From NCBI GenBank assembly GCA_028877215.1, contig JAPPFJ010000021.1:1-64000 (forward strand): a DNA stretch of 64,000 bases, written 5' to 3'. This DNA is from Gemmatimonadota bacterium. Its GTDB lineage: Bacteria > Latescibacterota > UBA2968 > GCA-2709665. A program made the translations under genes and the position numbers. Numbering within the stretch: the first letter of the stretch is position 1; each line of letters begins with the position of its first letter. Under the pieces are notes generated by a model. It saw only the letters and a program-made list of their open reading frames with translations. It had not been told where the DNA came from and did not search any database. Of the stretch, positions 49,553-58,407 are shown piece by piece.

Positions 49553-51528
49553 GAGGCGAGAAACAGCGGGAAGCGCGTGTGACGCTCCGGTCGATTGTGA
49601 TCGGCCTGTGTATCGCGGTTGCCATGAGCCTGCTGGCCTGTACGGCCCGCTACATCCAGAAAGGGTCGTACATGATGGTCGCCCAGATTCCGATGGGCGT
49701 GCTGCTGCTGTGCCTCGTATCGATTCTGGCCTGCGCTGTACTCGCCCGGCGGTTCGGGGCCGCCTTCGTGCTGTCGCCATCGGAGTGGATTACGGTCTTC
49801 AGCATGGGGGTCATCAGTTCCATTGGACCCAACTACGGGGTCAGCGGGTACCTGGTGGGCATGATGGCGTCCCCGCACTATTTCGCGACACCGGAGAACC
49901 GGTGGACCGAGTACCTCCACCCGCACCTGCCGGGATGGCTGGTCCCGACGAATGATAGCCGGGCGATGTCCTGGTTCTATGAAGGGCTGCCGGGTCGAGC
50001 GTCGATTCCCTGGGACGTCTGGGGACTTCCGCTGATCTGGTGGCTCTCTTTTGTTTTTGTACTGGGCTTTGCGTGTATCTGTATTTCCGTTCTTCTGCAC
50101 CGCCAGTGGGCCGACCATGAGAAGCTGGTGTACCCGGCGCTGGCGCCGGTTCTGGAGATGGCATCGCGGGCCGGATCCGGAGAGAGGTGGCTGCCGGAGT
50201 TCATGAAGGGCAAGGTGTTCTGGGCCGGATTCGCGCTGACGTCGATCGTCTTCTGGTGGAACATGGTCGCCTGGTTCTACCCGATGGTCCCCAGCTTCCC
50301 CACGGCAACCGGTCGTTTTATCTGGGACCTCCTTCCAAAAGAATATCCTCCGTTTTTCATCTTTCTCAGCACGCCCGTCATCTGCTTTTCCTATTTCGCG
50401 AGCCTGGACGTGCTCTTCAGCATCTGGTTCTTCGACTTCGTGTACATGATCGAAGCGGGCGCGTTGAATCGGATAGGAATCGTCGCCACGTCGCCGCACT
50501 ACGGCGCCGGGCCCTATACCACCACGACCTACAAGTGGCAGGCGGCCGGAGCGTTGGTGTCGCTGGTTCTCTGGTGGATCTGGATCTCCCGGCACCACCT
50601 GCGCGAAGTCGTCCGGAGCGCGCTTCAGGCGCGCGGGTCTTCGCCCGGCGTCGGTCGGGAATTACTCTCCTATCGGGCAGCGCTGATCGGCCTTATGGGC
50701 AGTTGCGTTTACATCGCGGCGTTTCTGGGGCGAATAGGGGTGGAGGCCGGGATGATCGCCCTGCTGATTCCGACGATGTTCATCGCCTATCTCTTCGTGG
50801 CCAAGGTCGTGGCCGATTCGGGAATCATCTATATCCAGCCGCCCGCGTCCGCATGGGAACTCTCGGGCGTGCTGGTTGGCGGCGCGGGAGCCCTGAACGC
50901 GTCCACGCGCGCGACCTTCGGCATGCTGTCATTCAACGTCAGCCATCCCAGGAGCTTCATCATGCCGCTGGTCGCGCAGATCAACCGCCTGGGCGATTTC
51001 GTCGGAAGGGACAAACGCCGGCTGTTCTGGGGCGTGTTCGCGGCATTTGTCGTGGGTGTGATCAGCTCGACGTTGTACACGATCTGGCTGGGATACCACG
51101 TGGGCGCCTACAATTTCCGACCCAACTGGCTAATCATCCACGAAGGCGAATGGCAGTACGGGATGACCGTAAACGAGATCCTGAACCCCGCGAGGATGCA
51201 GGCGATCGACTACTGGTTTCTGCTGATCGGCGCCGTGGCGATGGTCCTTGTGAATCTGATGCGCTACCGGTTCGCCAGGTGGCCGTTACACCCGATCGGG
51301 TTTGCGCTGTCCGGCATCCCGGCGGCGCGCCGCATGGGGTCCACGCTCCTGGTGGCGTGGCTGGTGAAGCTGATCATGCTGAAAACGGGCGGGGTGGCGT
51401 TCTACCGGCGGTCGATGCCGTTCTTCCTGGGGATGCTCGTGGGATACATCCTCGCCGTGACAGCGGGGATGGTCGTGGACGCAATCTGGTTTCCGAATCG
51501 GGGTCACGTCGTCCACAAGTGGTATTGA
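49549..51528 (+). CDS. DUF6785/DUF6784-type multi-pass membrane protein, paralogue of 41408
   Basis: A 659-residue inner-membrane protein with about 13-14 helices. It shares with its paralogue FATPENRWTEYLHPHLPGWL, RQWADHEKLVYPAL, VATSPHYGAGPY, SHPRSF, HEGEWQYG and VDAIWFPNRGHVVHKW. The GTG start at 49549 follows a five-codon mini-frame. The N-terminus is about eight residues shorter than that of the paralogue. It carries the 58-bp conserved block upstream and is the third part of the second Gfo/Idh cassette, though on its own transcript. Transport function is inferred from topology. Confidence 0.78.
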   Translation: MRGEKQREARVTLRSIVIGLCIAVAMSLLACTARYIQKGSYMMVAQIPMGVLLLCLVSILACAVLARRFGAAFVLSPSEWITVFSMGVISSIGPNYGVSGYLVGMMASPHYFATPENRWTEYLHPHLPGWLVPTNDSRAMSWFYEGLPGRASIPWDVWGLPLIWWLSFVFVLGFACICISVLLHRQWADHEKLVYPALAPVLEMASRAGSGERWLPEFMKGKVFWAGFALTSIVFWWNMVAWFYPMVPSFPTATGRFIWDLLPKEYPPFFIFLSTPVICFSYFASLDVLFSIWFFDFVYMIEAGALNRIGIVATSPHYGAGPYTTTTYKWQAAGALVSLVLWWIWISRHHLREVVRSALQARGSSPGVGRELLSYRAALIGLMGSCVYIAAFLGRIGVEAGMIALLIPTMFIAYLFVAKVVADSGIIYIQPPASAWELSGVLVGGAGALNASTRATFGMLSFNVSHPRSFIMPLVAQINRLGDFVGRDKRRLFWGVFAAFVVGVISSTLYTIWLGYHVGAYNFRPNWLIIHEGEWQYGMTVNEILNPARMQAIDYWFLLIGAVAMVLVNLMRYRFARWPLHPIGFALSGIPAARRMGSTLLVAWLVKLIMLKTGGVAFYRRSMPFFLGMLVGYILAVTAGMVVDAIWFPNRGHVVHKWY

Positions 51529-51738
51529 TTCCCTGAATGACAACCCGGATGGGCTTCTTCGATGGGATGACAGACGCCCATTCCCGAAGCGGTCGTCTCA
51601 CGTCTTTGCGCTTGACAGGAGGTGACCGGATATTAACTTGAAGAACGAGTGAAGAGACCGATGAAGCGCGGGAAATCCGTGTGTTATTGACGATTTGGAA
51701 AGGAGGAAGGGCGCGTATTTCTCCCGCGTCATGAGGAG

Positions 51739-52908
51739 GTGCTTGCGCCCGGTTTCATGGAAATTCGAGAGGTGCCCTTCGGATCCATGGGAGGGGTCTA
51801 CGAGCAGGACGACGTCGATGCGGTCAGCGGGATGCTTAGCGGTATTGCCGAGTCGGAAGGCACGTTCTTCCCGCTCCCCGAAGAAAACGACTTTCAGAAT
51901 GCGTTCGCCGCGCACGAGGGCGCCCGAAAGGCCATTGCGGTCAACTCCTGCGGAACGGGCCTGGACTGCTGCATGATGGCGCTGGACGTCGGCCCGGGCG
52001 ACGAGGTGATCACGACCCCGCTCACCTTTGTCTGCACGGCCGGTACCGCGATTGCCAGGGGCGCGCGGGTGGTGCTTGCCGATATCGATCCGGTGAGCCT
52101 GAATCTGGACCCCCGGGCGGTAAGGGAAAAGCTCACGGAGCGCACCCGTGCGATCATTCCCGTGCACTTTGCCGGCCTCGCCTGCGACGTGGACGCATTC
52201 GACCAGATTTCCGCGGAGACGGGCGTTCCGGTGATTTACGATGCGGCTCACGCGGTCGGTACCAGATTCCGGGGGGAACCCGTCGGCGGACGGGGAAAGG
52301 CCTCGTGTTACAGTTTTCAGAGCAACAAGAATATGACGTGTCTGGGGGAGGGGGGCGCGGTTACGACTGACGACGAGGACTTCGCCGAACAGGTCCGGCA
52401 GTTGAAAACGTTCGGGTACGTTTACGGTGGAAACGGCACACGGGTGGTGCGGGTCGGATTCAACTACCGGATGACCAAGCCCCAATACGCGGTCGGGCTT
52501 ACGCAGTTGGCCAAAATAGACCGCGTGATCCAGGACCGCCGCGACCGGATGGTCCGTCTCAATGCGCTGCTGGCCGGCGTCGACGAGGTCATTCTTCCCG
52601 CCGGACACGGCCCCGACCACGGGAGCCATCTGCACGTGATCCGGCTGGATACCGATGCCGTGGGATTCGCCACGGACGCGTTCGTCGCTCACCTGAAGGA
52701 TCGATATCAGGTGGGGACCGCAAAGCACTACCCGCCGCTGTGGACCTGGGACGCACTTCAGGAACTCGGGTACAACGGCAAAGGCTGTCCGGTCGCGGCC
52801 AGGGTCTGCGAACAGGTCGTGAGTACGCCGGTGTTCCCGGGCACGACCGGGGAAGACCTGGAATATATCGCGTGGGCAATCAAGCAGACGATTTCGGATT
52901 TGGGATAG
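51739..52908 (+). CDS. DegT/DnrJ/EryC1/StrS family PLP-dependent aminotransferase
   Basis: A 389-residue sugar aminotransferase. The PLP lysine is K197 (SFQSNKNMTCLGEGG) and the cofactor aspartate is D168 (VIYDAAHAVG). VNSCGTGLDCCMMAL near residue 70 is the family phosphate-binding loop. Such enzymes place an amino group on a keto-sugar, often made by a Gfo/Idh dehydrogenase; one follows 138 bp downstream. The start is uncertain: GTG 51739 is the track's choice, while ATG 51757 (MEIREVPFG) fits the family N-terminus; GAGGAGG lies at 51733-51739. The final product cannot be told from sequence. Confidence 0.88.
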   Translation: MLAPGFMEIREVPFGSMGGVYEQDDVDAVSGMLSGIAESEGTFFPLPEENDFQNAFAAHEGARKAIAVNSCGTGLDCCMMALDVGPGDEVITTPLTFVCTAGTAIARGARVVLADIDPVSLNLDPRAVREKLTERTRAIIPVHFAGLACDVDAFDQISAETGVPVIYDAAHAVGTRFRGEPVGGRGKASCYSFQSNKNMTCLGEGGAVTTDDEDFAEQVRQLKTFGYVYGGNGTRVVRVGFNYRMTKPQYAVGLTQLAKIDRVIQDRRDRMVRLNALLAGVDEVILPAGHGPDHGSHLHVIRLDTDAVGFATDAFVAHLKDRYQVGTAKHYPPLWTWDALQELGYNGKGCPVAARVCEQVVSTPVFPGTTGEDLEYIAWAIKQTISDLG

Positions 52909-52918
52909 TACCAGTATC

Positions 52919-53024
52919 CGGGCGCCCACAAGGGACGCCCCTACAAATGCATCGTCGGTGCGGAACCCGGAGAGTTCAATTCGTGGATGTTTCGTATTGC
53001 AGGGGCGTCCCTTGTGGGCGCCCG
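52919..53024. repeat. Inverted pair of 'gcccacaagggacgcccctaca' repeats
   Basis: GGGCGCCCACAAGGGACGCC (about 52920) is reverse-complemented by GGCGTCCCTTGTGGGCGCCC (about 53003). About 60 bp lie between the arms. A related single copy lies at 357-392. It sits between the aminotransferase and dehydrogenase genes and could form a long hairpin in their shared transcript. Confidence 0.7.
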
Positions 53025-53046
53025 CAATAAATGCCTGGGAGGGCAG

Positions 53047-54042
53047 ATGGACAACGTGAGGTGGCTTCTGGTGGGCGCCGGGGATATCGCCCGGAAACGG
53101 GTGGCCTCCGCCCTGGCGGGCGCCGCGAACTCTGAATTGGTGGCGGTGTGTGATATGGTACAGGAGAATGCCCGCGCGCTGGCGTCCGAATACGACCTGT
53201 CCGAAGTCTACGCCGATCTGGATGAGGCCCTGGAGAAGACGTCGGCGGACGCGGTCTACGTCGCAACGCCCGTGTGGCTCCACGTGCCCCACGCGGTTCA
53301 GGCCCTCGAAGCGGACAAGCACGTGCTCGTGGAAAAACCCCTGGGCGTGACCGGCGAGGAATGTGCAATCGCCATCGAGGCGGCCGGACGCAGCGACAGG
53401 TTGGCCGGGTGTTCCTATTTTCGGCGGCTTTTCCCGGCGTATCTCCAGGCGCAGGAGATGATCCGGAACGGCGAATTCGGCCAGGTCCTCCTCGTGCGCA
53501 TCGTCTACTTTTCCTGGTTCAGCCCCGCGGATGACGATCCGAAACGCTGGCGCGTCTTCCGGGAGCGGTCCGGAGGCGGCCCGATCAGCGATATGGGCAC
53601 GCACATGTTCGACGTGATGATCGGGCTCCTGGGGATGCCGGTTTCGGTGTCCGCACGGTGCGAGAACCTGGTGCAGAAGTGGGACGTGGAGGACTGTGCG
53701 AGCATCATCATGAAACTTGATAGCGGAGCATTGGTCACGGCGTCATTCAGCTGGAGTTCGCAGACCTGGCGGCACGAGTTCGAGATCGTAGGGTCCGAGG
53801 CCAAGGTGTACTGGCATCCCTACGATTCGGGCGAGGTTGTCAAAACGGTGGGTCGGCAGGTGGATACGCTGGATCTGACACCCGACGACAACGTCCACGG
53901 CCCCGTCGTCCAGGATTTCGTCGACGCGGTTCGGGAAGGACGGCAGCCGGTCTGCCCGCTTGACGAAGCGGCGAAGACCAATGCGCTGCTGGATGCGATC
54001 TATCGCTCCGCGGCGGAGCATCGCGAGATCGTGTTAGGCTGA
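53047..54042 (+). CDS. Gfo/Idh/MocA family oxidoreductase (canonical EKP)
   Basis: A 331-residue dehydrogenase, shorter than the other four and the only one with the classical catalytic motif: E96-K97-P98 (DKHVLVEKPLGVT). The Rossmann motif is G10-AGDIARKR. GGGPISDMGTHMFDVMIGLLG (about residues 175-195) is the typical substrate-site part. With the aminotransferase before it, it fits the known pairing in which the dehydrogenase makes a keto-sugar that the DegT enzyme then aminates. GGGAGGG precedes ATG 53047. Likely substrate: a nucleotide sugar or sugar phosphate (inferred). Confidence 0.92.
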   Translation: MDNVRWLLVGAGDIARKRVASALAGAANSELVAVCDMVQENARALASEYDLSEVYADLDEALEKTSADAVYVATPVWLHVPHAVQALEADKHVLVEKPLGVTGEECAIAIEAAGRSDRLAGCSYFRRLFPAYLQAQEMIRNGEFGQVLLVRIVYFSWFSPADDDPKRWRVFRERSGGGPISDMGTHMFDVMIGLLGMPVSVSARCENLVQKWDVEDCASIIMKLDSGALVTASFSWSSQTWRHEFEIVGSEAKVYWHPYDSGEVVKTVGRQVDTLDLTPDDNVHGPVVQDFVDAVREGRQPVCPLDEAAKTNALLDAIYRSAAEHREIVLG

Positions 54043-54118
54043 TAACGCGGTTTTTCGCTGCGCTACCGACAGTATTCCAGGATTCTGAACACGAACCCGT
54101 GCCACCAATTCCCTACTG

Positions 54119-55942
54119 ATGAAATCCATGAAGTCGATTCTGATCGTCAAGCCGGATGAGAACCTCGAGCACGACTTCGCGGCGGAGATCCTGAAGGCCG
54201 AGGGACTGTTTCATTTCAACGTCCTCTCGCAGAACGAGTTGGACCCGACTCGCCTGAAAGACGCGGCCGCGGTGTTGACGCTTCGCGGGGCGATCGGACG
54301 GCGGGCCTCCGGGATTCTTTTCGACTACCTGCGCGGCGGCGGTCGGCTGCTTGCGGTGATGCCGGGCGGCGACCTGGCGGCCAGGCTGGGCGTGAAGCGC
54401 CGGATTGTGGTGTCGACGCAGAAAGTGGATCCGAACAAGGAAACGGCCTCGGCGCCTTCGGCAGAAGAGCCGGAGGGGGTTGCTGACGGTCGGGTTGTCG
54501 TTCATCCCACCGCCGGACTTACGGTACCGCCCGAGCCGTTGTACTGCCCGCGGGAAACCGGGCTAAGCATCTCGTGCGAAGGCGAGGAACTGGCCGCGCT
54601 GATCGACGACCTGGGCAAGCGCAGCGGTCCGGCCATCGTCCGGAAGCGCGTAGCGCGGGGCACGGCGTATGTATTGGCCTACGACGTGGTCGGGGCGGTG
54701 CTGCGGCTCAGGCACGGCACCTGGGCACTCGAACAGCAGGCCCAGATGCTGCCGTTGCGAGGTCCGAGGCATATCTTCGGGTTGATCGGGATCGCAGAAG
54801 GGCACTCCAGGCAGCACCCGCTAGCCGATATTCACCAGGACCTGTTTCGAGAGTTGCTGCTGGACCTGCACGACGGCGGTATCGTGCCCCGCGTCTGGCA
54901 CATGCCCGATGCGCGGCGGGTGGCCGTTTTTTTCAAGTCGGACGGGTGCGGGGAGGAGGGGGCTCCTTTGGGCATGGACCTGGCGGAGCAGTACGGGCAC
55001 AAGCACAATTTCTTCAGGGCGCCGGTGAGCCGGTACGAGGGGAAGTTGGTCCGAGAGTGGCAGGACCGGGGCCACTTCATGTCAATTGAGGTGGATATTT
55101 TTCCGCTTACGTACAACCGCCTCCTGGAAGAGCTCGACGACGGGGTACACGAACGCATCCGCGAGGAAATGGAAGCCCAGGCGCGTCGATTTACCGACGA
55201 AGTGGGTCTGCCGGTCACCGACATCGTGATTCACGGTTGCCAGTGGACTGGGGCCCGGACCGCCTCGATCCTGACGGACAACGACTGGCGGATGCCGTTT
55301 CACTTCTGCGGCCACGATCCGAGGATGAACCGGTACGACTTTGGACCTTTCTCGCTGGCGTCGGCCATGCCCATGCGCTATTTCGACCCGGATGAGGGGC
55401 TGCTGGACCTGTTTCTCCAGCCGTGTACGTTCGACGATTCGCAGAGCATTACGGAACCTGGCGTCGGCACGCTGGGACTGAAACAGGTGGAGTACGCTGA
55501 GGCGGCGGTCCGCTGGGTCGTGGAGTCCCGGGATCGCTGGCACGTGCCGCATATCGGGACCTTTCACCCGTGCTATCTGATCCGGCCCAAAGGCGATCCG
55601 CGCCGCACGTTCGAGGCGGCCAATATCGTGTACGCGTCCCTGGCGGCGATGGGCATCGAAACCGGCAGCCTTCAGGAGTGGTCCCGCTTTGTGCAGGCGC
55701 GGGACGCGTTGCGGGTTGAACTGCTGAGTTCCTGCCCGGAACGGACGGTTGCCAAACTGACGGCTGCTGAGCCGATCGAGGGCCTTACGATGATCGCGGA
55801 GGGAGGCGGGGATGTCTCGCGCGTGCTTCTGGACGGCCGTGAGCAGTCCCCCGTGACGCTCGAAGTGGAGGGGCGCCGGTCTTCGGCCGTCGTATTTTCA
55901 CTTGACCGGAACCAGGAAGCCGAACTGGCAATGGTTGCCTGA
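54119..55942 (+). CDS. Two-domain protein: glutamine-amidotransferase-like N-terminus, deacetylase-fold-like C-terminus
   Basis: A 607-residue protein without a signal peptide. Residues 1-200 resemble a ThuA/class-I-amidotransferase-like Rossmann domain (SILIVKPDENLEHDFAAEIL, FDYLRGGGRLLAVMPGGDL) but lack a clear catalytic cysteine. Residues 265-530 look like a (beta/alpha) deacetylase-type barrel starting at VAVFFKSDGCGEEG (D275) with VIHGCQWTGARTAS later. The gene at 59600 encodes the same two-part layout with better preserved deacetylase residues, so the two are distant paralogues. No recognised family fits closely. The ATG at 54119 has no strong ribosome binding site. It lies 76 bp after the Gfo/Idh gene in the same direction. 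Confidence 0.6.
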   Translation: MKSMKSILIVKPDENLEHDFAAEILKAEGLFHFNVLSQNELDPTRLKDAAAVLTLRGAIGRRASGILFDYLRGGGRLLAVMPGGDLAARLGVKRRIVVSTQKVDPNKETASAPSAEEPEGVADGRVVVHPTAGLTVPPEPLYCPRETGLSISCEGEELAALIDDLGKRSGPAIVRKRVARGTAYVLAYDVVGAVLRLRHGTWALEQQAQMLPLRGPRHIFGLIGIAEGHSRQHPLADIHQDLFRELLLDLHDGGIVPRVWHMPDARRVAVFFKSDGCGEEGAPLGMDLAEQYGHKHNFFRAPVSRYEGKLVREWQDRGHFMSIEVDIFPLTYNRLLEELDDGVHERIREEMEAQARRFTDEVGLPVTDIVIHGCQWTGARTASILTDNDWRMPFHFCGHDPRMNRYDFGPFSLASAMPMRYFDPDEGLLDLFLQPCTFDDSQSITEPGVGTLGLKQVEYAEAAVRWVVESRDRWHVPHIGTFHPCYLIRPKGDPRRTFEAANIVYASLAAMGIETGSLQEWSRFVQARDALRVELLSSCPERTVAKLTAAEPIEGLTMIAEGGGDVSRVLLDGREQSPVTLEVEGRRSSAVVFSLDRNQEAELAMVA

Positions 55943-55960
55943 CGCCGAGAAGGAGGAGCG

Positions 55961-57205
55961 ATGAAATTCGCACCCAGGCCGGAGAACGATTTTGCGGACT
56001 ATATCCGGACGTACTACGAAGCGTGCCGGTACCACTGCGACAAGATCGAGGCGATCGCGGGCAAATGGATGTTCCGGGACCTGCTGCCGGGCATGAGCGA
56101 TTTCGACACCCGCTTTATCGTGAACGACGGCATGACGGTGGACGACTGGTGCGAGTTGTCCACGGTGATGGGGGAGACTCACCTGAGGCTTTGCGAGAAG
56201 TATCCCTGCTGGGCGCGGAACTTCGAGCACCTCCCCGGGGTGAATCTGACCTGGTCCGAATTGACGTCGGAGCGGAACTACTATCCGGAATACCACCAGT
56301 GGACGTATTATCTGACCGAAGATAAAGAGAGACTCGGCGCCGCCCTGGACACCCTCGCGCGGAGACCCTGGGACGACAAGGACGAGTATTTTCATCTGAA
56401 GAAGTTCTGCCTGTATTACGGGCGCTACAACCGCACGATCGATCCCGCGATCAATCTGGGTGTCCATGAAAACAAGTATCCCCTGCACAGCCGGGTCATG
56501 CACTATTTCAATCCTCCGGTCCACTCGGCCGTCTGCATCCTTGAGAAGCGAAATATATGCGGCAAGCTGGACGCGTTCGAGATCGCGGAACGGCACTTTC
56601 CGGGGCTGCGATGCTGGGATCTGATCAGCGAGATCCTGCACGCCCAGTATGAGATACCCAGATGGTACGAGGAGCCACACGTTTCACGGCTGGAGGACGC
56701 GCTGGAAGATGCGCTGGGGGAAATATTGGTACGGTTGAGGGACGCGGTGACGCTGATTCCCGAGGAGGCGGGCGCGGATATCGGCGCGTGGAGAGCGGCG
56801 CTTCAGGAGGTGCCGGTGGACCCCGCGCTGGTCATTTTCGACAATGCCAAGTTCTCGCGCCTGATGAAGGGCCGCCTCCACTTTTACGGCCACGCGCCGG
56901 CTCACTTCGATACCACCTGGCTGATTCAGAACGAACTGGGGAGGATCGGCAACAGCTTCTTCCGGATGCCGTTCCGGACGTTCTGGAAGATCAGGACGGG
57001 TGAGACGGTGGACGATCCCGTAACGATTTTGGATGAACTGAAGGGCGATCTCCTGTCTCCGTCGGAGGTGGAGGGCACGAAGGCGTTCGCCCGGTTGACG
57101 CCGGACGAGTGGGAAGTGGGTAAGGAGCACGAGATCGCGGCGGACATCGTGGAGGTCTTCGACGAATTCTTCCGGGCGTTGAACAAGATCAGCGAGGCGG
57201 TATAG
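55961..57205 (+). CDS. Unrecognised 414-residue cytoplasmic protein
   Basis: I do not recognise this family. The protein has no signal peptide or membrane segment and is rich in Trp, Tyr and charged residues. Near the start, LLPGMSDFDTRFIV has the look of a nucleotidyltransferase metal site (hydrophobic strand, G-x-SDFD, hydrophobic strand), but the rest does not support this firmly. Other notable phrases are HENKYPLHSRVMHYFNPP and FYGHAPAHFDTTWLIQNELG, which could place metal-binding histidines together. A strong AAGGAGGAG ribosome binding site lies six bases before the ATG. It follows the two-domain gene by 18 bp and precedes the propeller gene by 59 bp, so it belongs to the same operon. 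Confidence 0.65.
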   Translation: MKFAPRPENDFADYIRTYYEACRYHCDKIEAIAGKWMFRDLLPGMSDFDTRFIVNDGMTVDDWCELSTVMGETHLRLCEKYPCWARNFEHLPGVNLTWSELTSERNYYPEYHQWTYYLTEDKERLGAALDTLARRPWDDKDEYFHLKKFCLYYGRYNRTIDPAINLGVHENKYPLHSRVMHYFNPPVHSAVCILEKRNICGKLDAFEIAERHFPGLRCWDLISEILHAQYEIPRWYEEPHVSRLEDALEDALGEILVRLRDAVTLIPEEAGADIGAWRAALQEVPVDPALVIFDNAKFSRLMKGRLHFYGHAPAHFDTTWLIQNELGRIGNSFFRMPFRTFWKIRTGETVDDPVTILDELKGDLLSPSEVEGTKAFARLTPDEWEVGKEHEIAADIVEVFDEFFRALNKISEAV

Positions 57206-57264
57206 GTGTCAGTGGGAGGCGGAGTTCTGTGATACCGCCGCGGTAAAACTGAAAGGAGAGTCAG

Positions 57265-58407
57265 ATGCAGATCAGGGCGCTCAAATTGCAGGACGTGGAC
57301 TACGGCAACCAGTGGGACGACGAGATCGAGGACCGCTGGGAATACGACGACTTCAGGGCGGATTCGGCCTGGCGCGAGGGCTGGATCAGCATGGACAGCG
57401 TGTATCACAACGCGGAGGATGACCGCGTCTATCTCGGGATCACATCCTTCAACGCCGATATCTTCCGCGCGTACGATCGCGCAACCGGCGTGTTCGAGGA
57501 TCTCGGATACGGCAAGGTGGCCGATCCATTCGACGCCAAGTTTCACAGGTCGCTGGTTCGGTGGGAGAAGGACGGCTGTCTGTACGGGGCAATCGCGCTC
57601 CTGCACGATATCGACCGGTACTGGGAGGCGCCCGGCGGGGCCATCGTCAAATACGATCCGGCGACCGGCGATATTCAGAAACTGGGAGTTCCCATGCCGC
57701 ATATGTACATCCAGTCGATCTGCCTGGACCAGGAGCGCGGCGTGATCTACGGGATGACGTTTACGCCGGAGCGGATGTTCCGGTTCAACCTCGCGGACGG
57801 CCGCTCGGACGATCTGGGGCCGATCAGCAGCGGGATGGAAATGGCACAGGGCGAGAACGTCGAGCTGGACGACGACGGGTGTGTGTGGTGCGGATGGAGC
57901 GTCACACGGGCGTGGCAGAATTTCGCGGGCGTGGACCGCAACCGGCTGTGCAAATTCGACCCCGAAACGGACAGGATCGCGTATTTCGACGCCGGTCTGC
58001 CAAAGCCGGACGGCAGCTATGGATATGAGCGGGTGGAGGGTATTTTCAATCTGGGCGGGGGCCGGATGTACGCCAGCGGCGCGAACGGGTCGATTTACCG
58101 GATCGATACGGAGACCGGGATGGGCACGTATCTGGGCACGCCCGTTGCGGACCGCCGAAGCCGGCTGACAACCCTGCAGCCCGGCCCCGACGGGGCGGCT
58201 TACGGCGTGACCGGGCGGGACGGGAAGTGTGAGGTGATCCGGTTCGACGCGGACTCGGAGTCATGGGACCTCCTGGGACCGGTATCGGACGGAGACGCCG
58301 ATTGCTGGCAGGTGCACGACGTGGCCGTCACGCCGGACGGGACGATCTACGCCGGCGAAAACGACAGCCCCTACCGCAGCGGATATCTCTGGGAAATCAA
58401 GGTTTAG
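57265..58407 (+). CDS. Cytoplasmic beta-propeller protein, function unknown
   Basis: A 380-residue protein with repeated short strands of propeller type: MDSVYHNAEDDRVYLGI, AIVKYDPATGDIQKLG, MFRFNLADGRSDDLG, NRLCKFDPETDRIAYF, SIYRIDTETGMGTYLG. These xxYDPxTGxxxxLG phrases occur in six- or seven-bladed propellers with lactonase or lyase activity, but no catalytic set can be named. There is no signal peptide. AAAGGAGAG precedes the ATG. It is the last gene of the run that starts with the aminotransferase; a gap of 515 bp follows. It could bind or open a ring of the sugar handled by this cluster. Confidence 0.7.
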   Translation: MQIRALKLQDVDYGNQWDDEIEDRWEYDDFRADSAWREGWISMDSVYHNAEDDRVYLGITSFNADIFRAYDRATGVFEDLGYGKVADPFDAKFHRSLVRWEKDGCLYGAIALLHDIDRYWEAPGGAIVKYDPATGDIQKLGVPMPHMYIQSICLDQERGVIYGMTFTPERMFRFNLADGRSDDLGPISSGMEMAQGENVELDDDGCVWCGWSVTRAWQNFAGVDRNRLCKFDPETDRIAYFDAGLPKPDGSYGYERVEGIFNLGGGRMYASGANGSIYRIDTETGMGTYLGTPVADRRSRLTTLQPGPDGAAYGVTGRDGKCEVIRFDADSESWDLLGPVSDGDADCWQVHDVAVTPDGTIYAGENDSPYRSGYLWEIKV

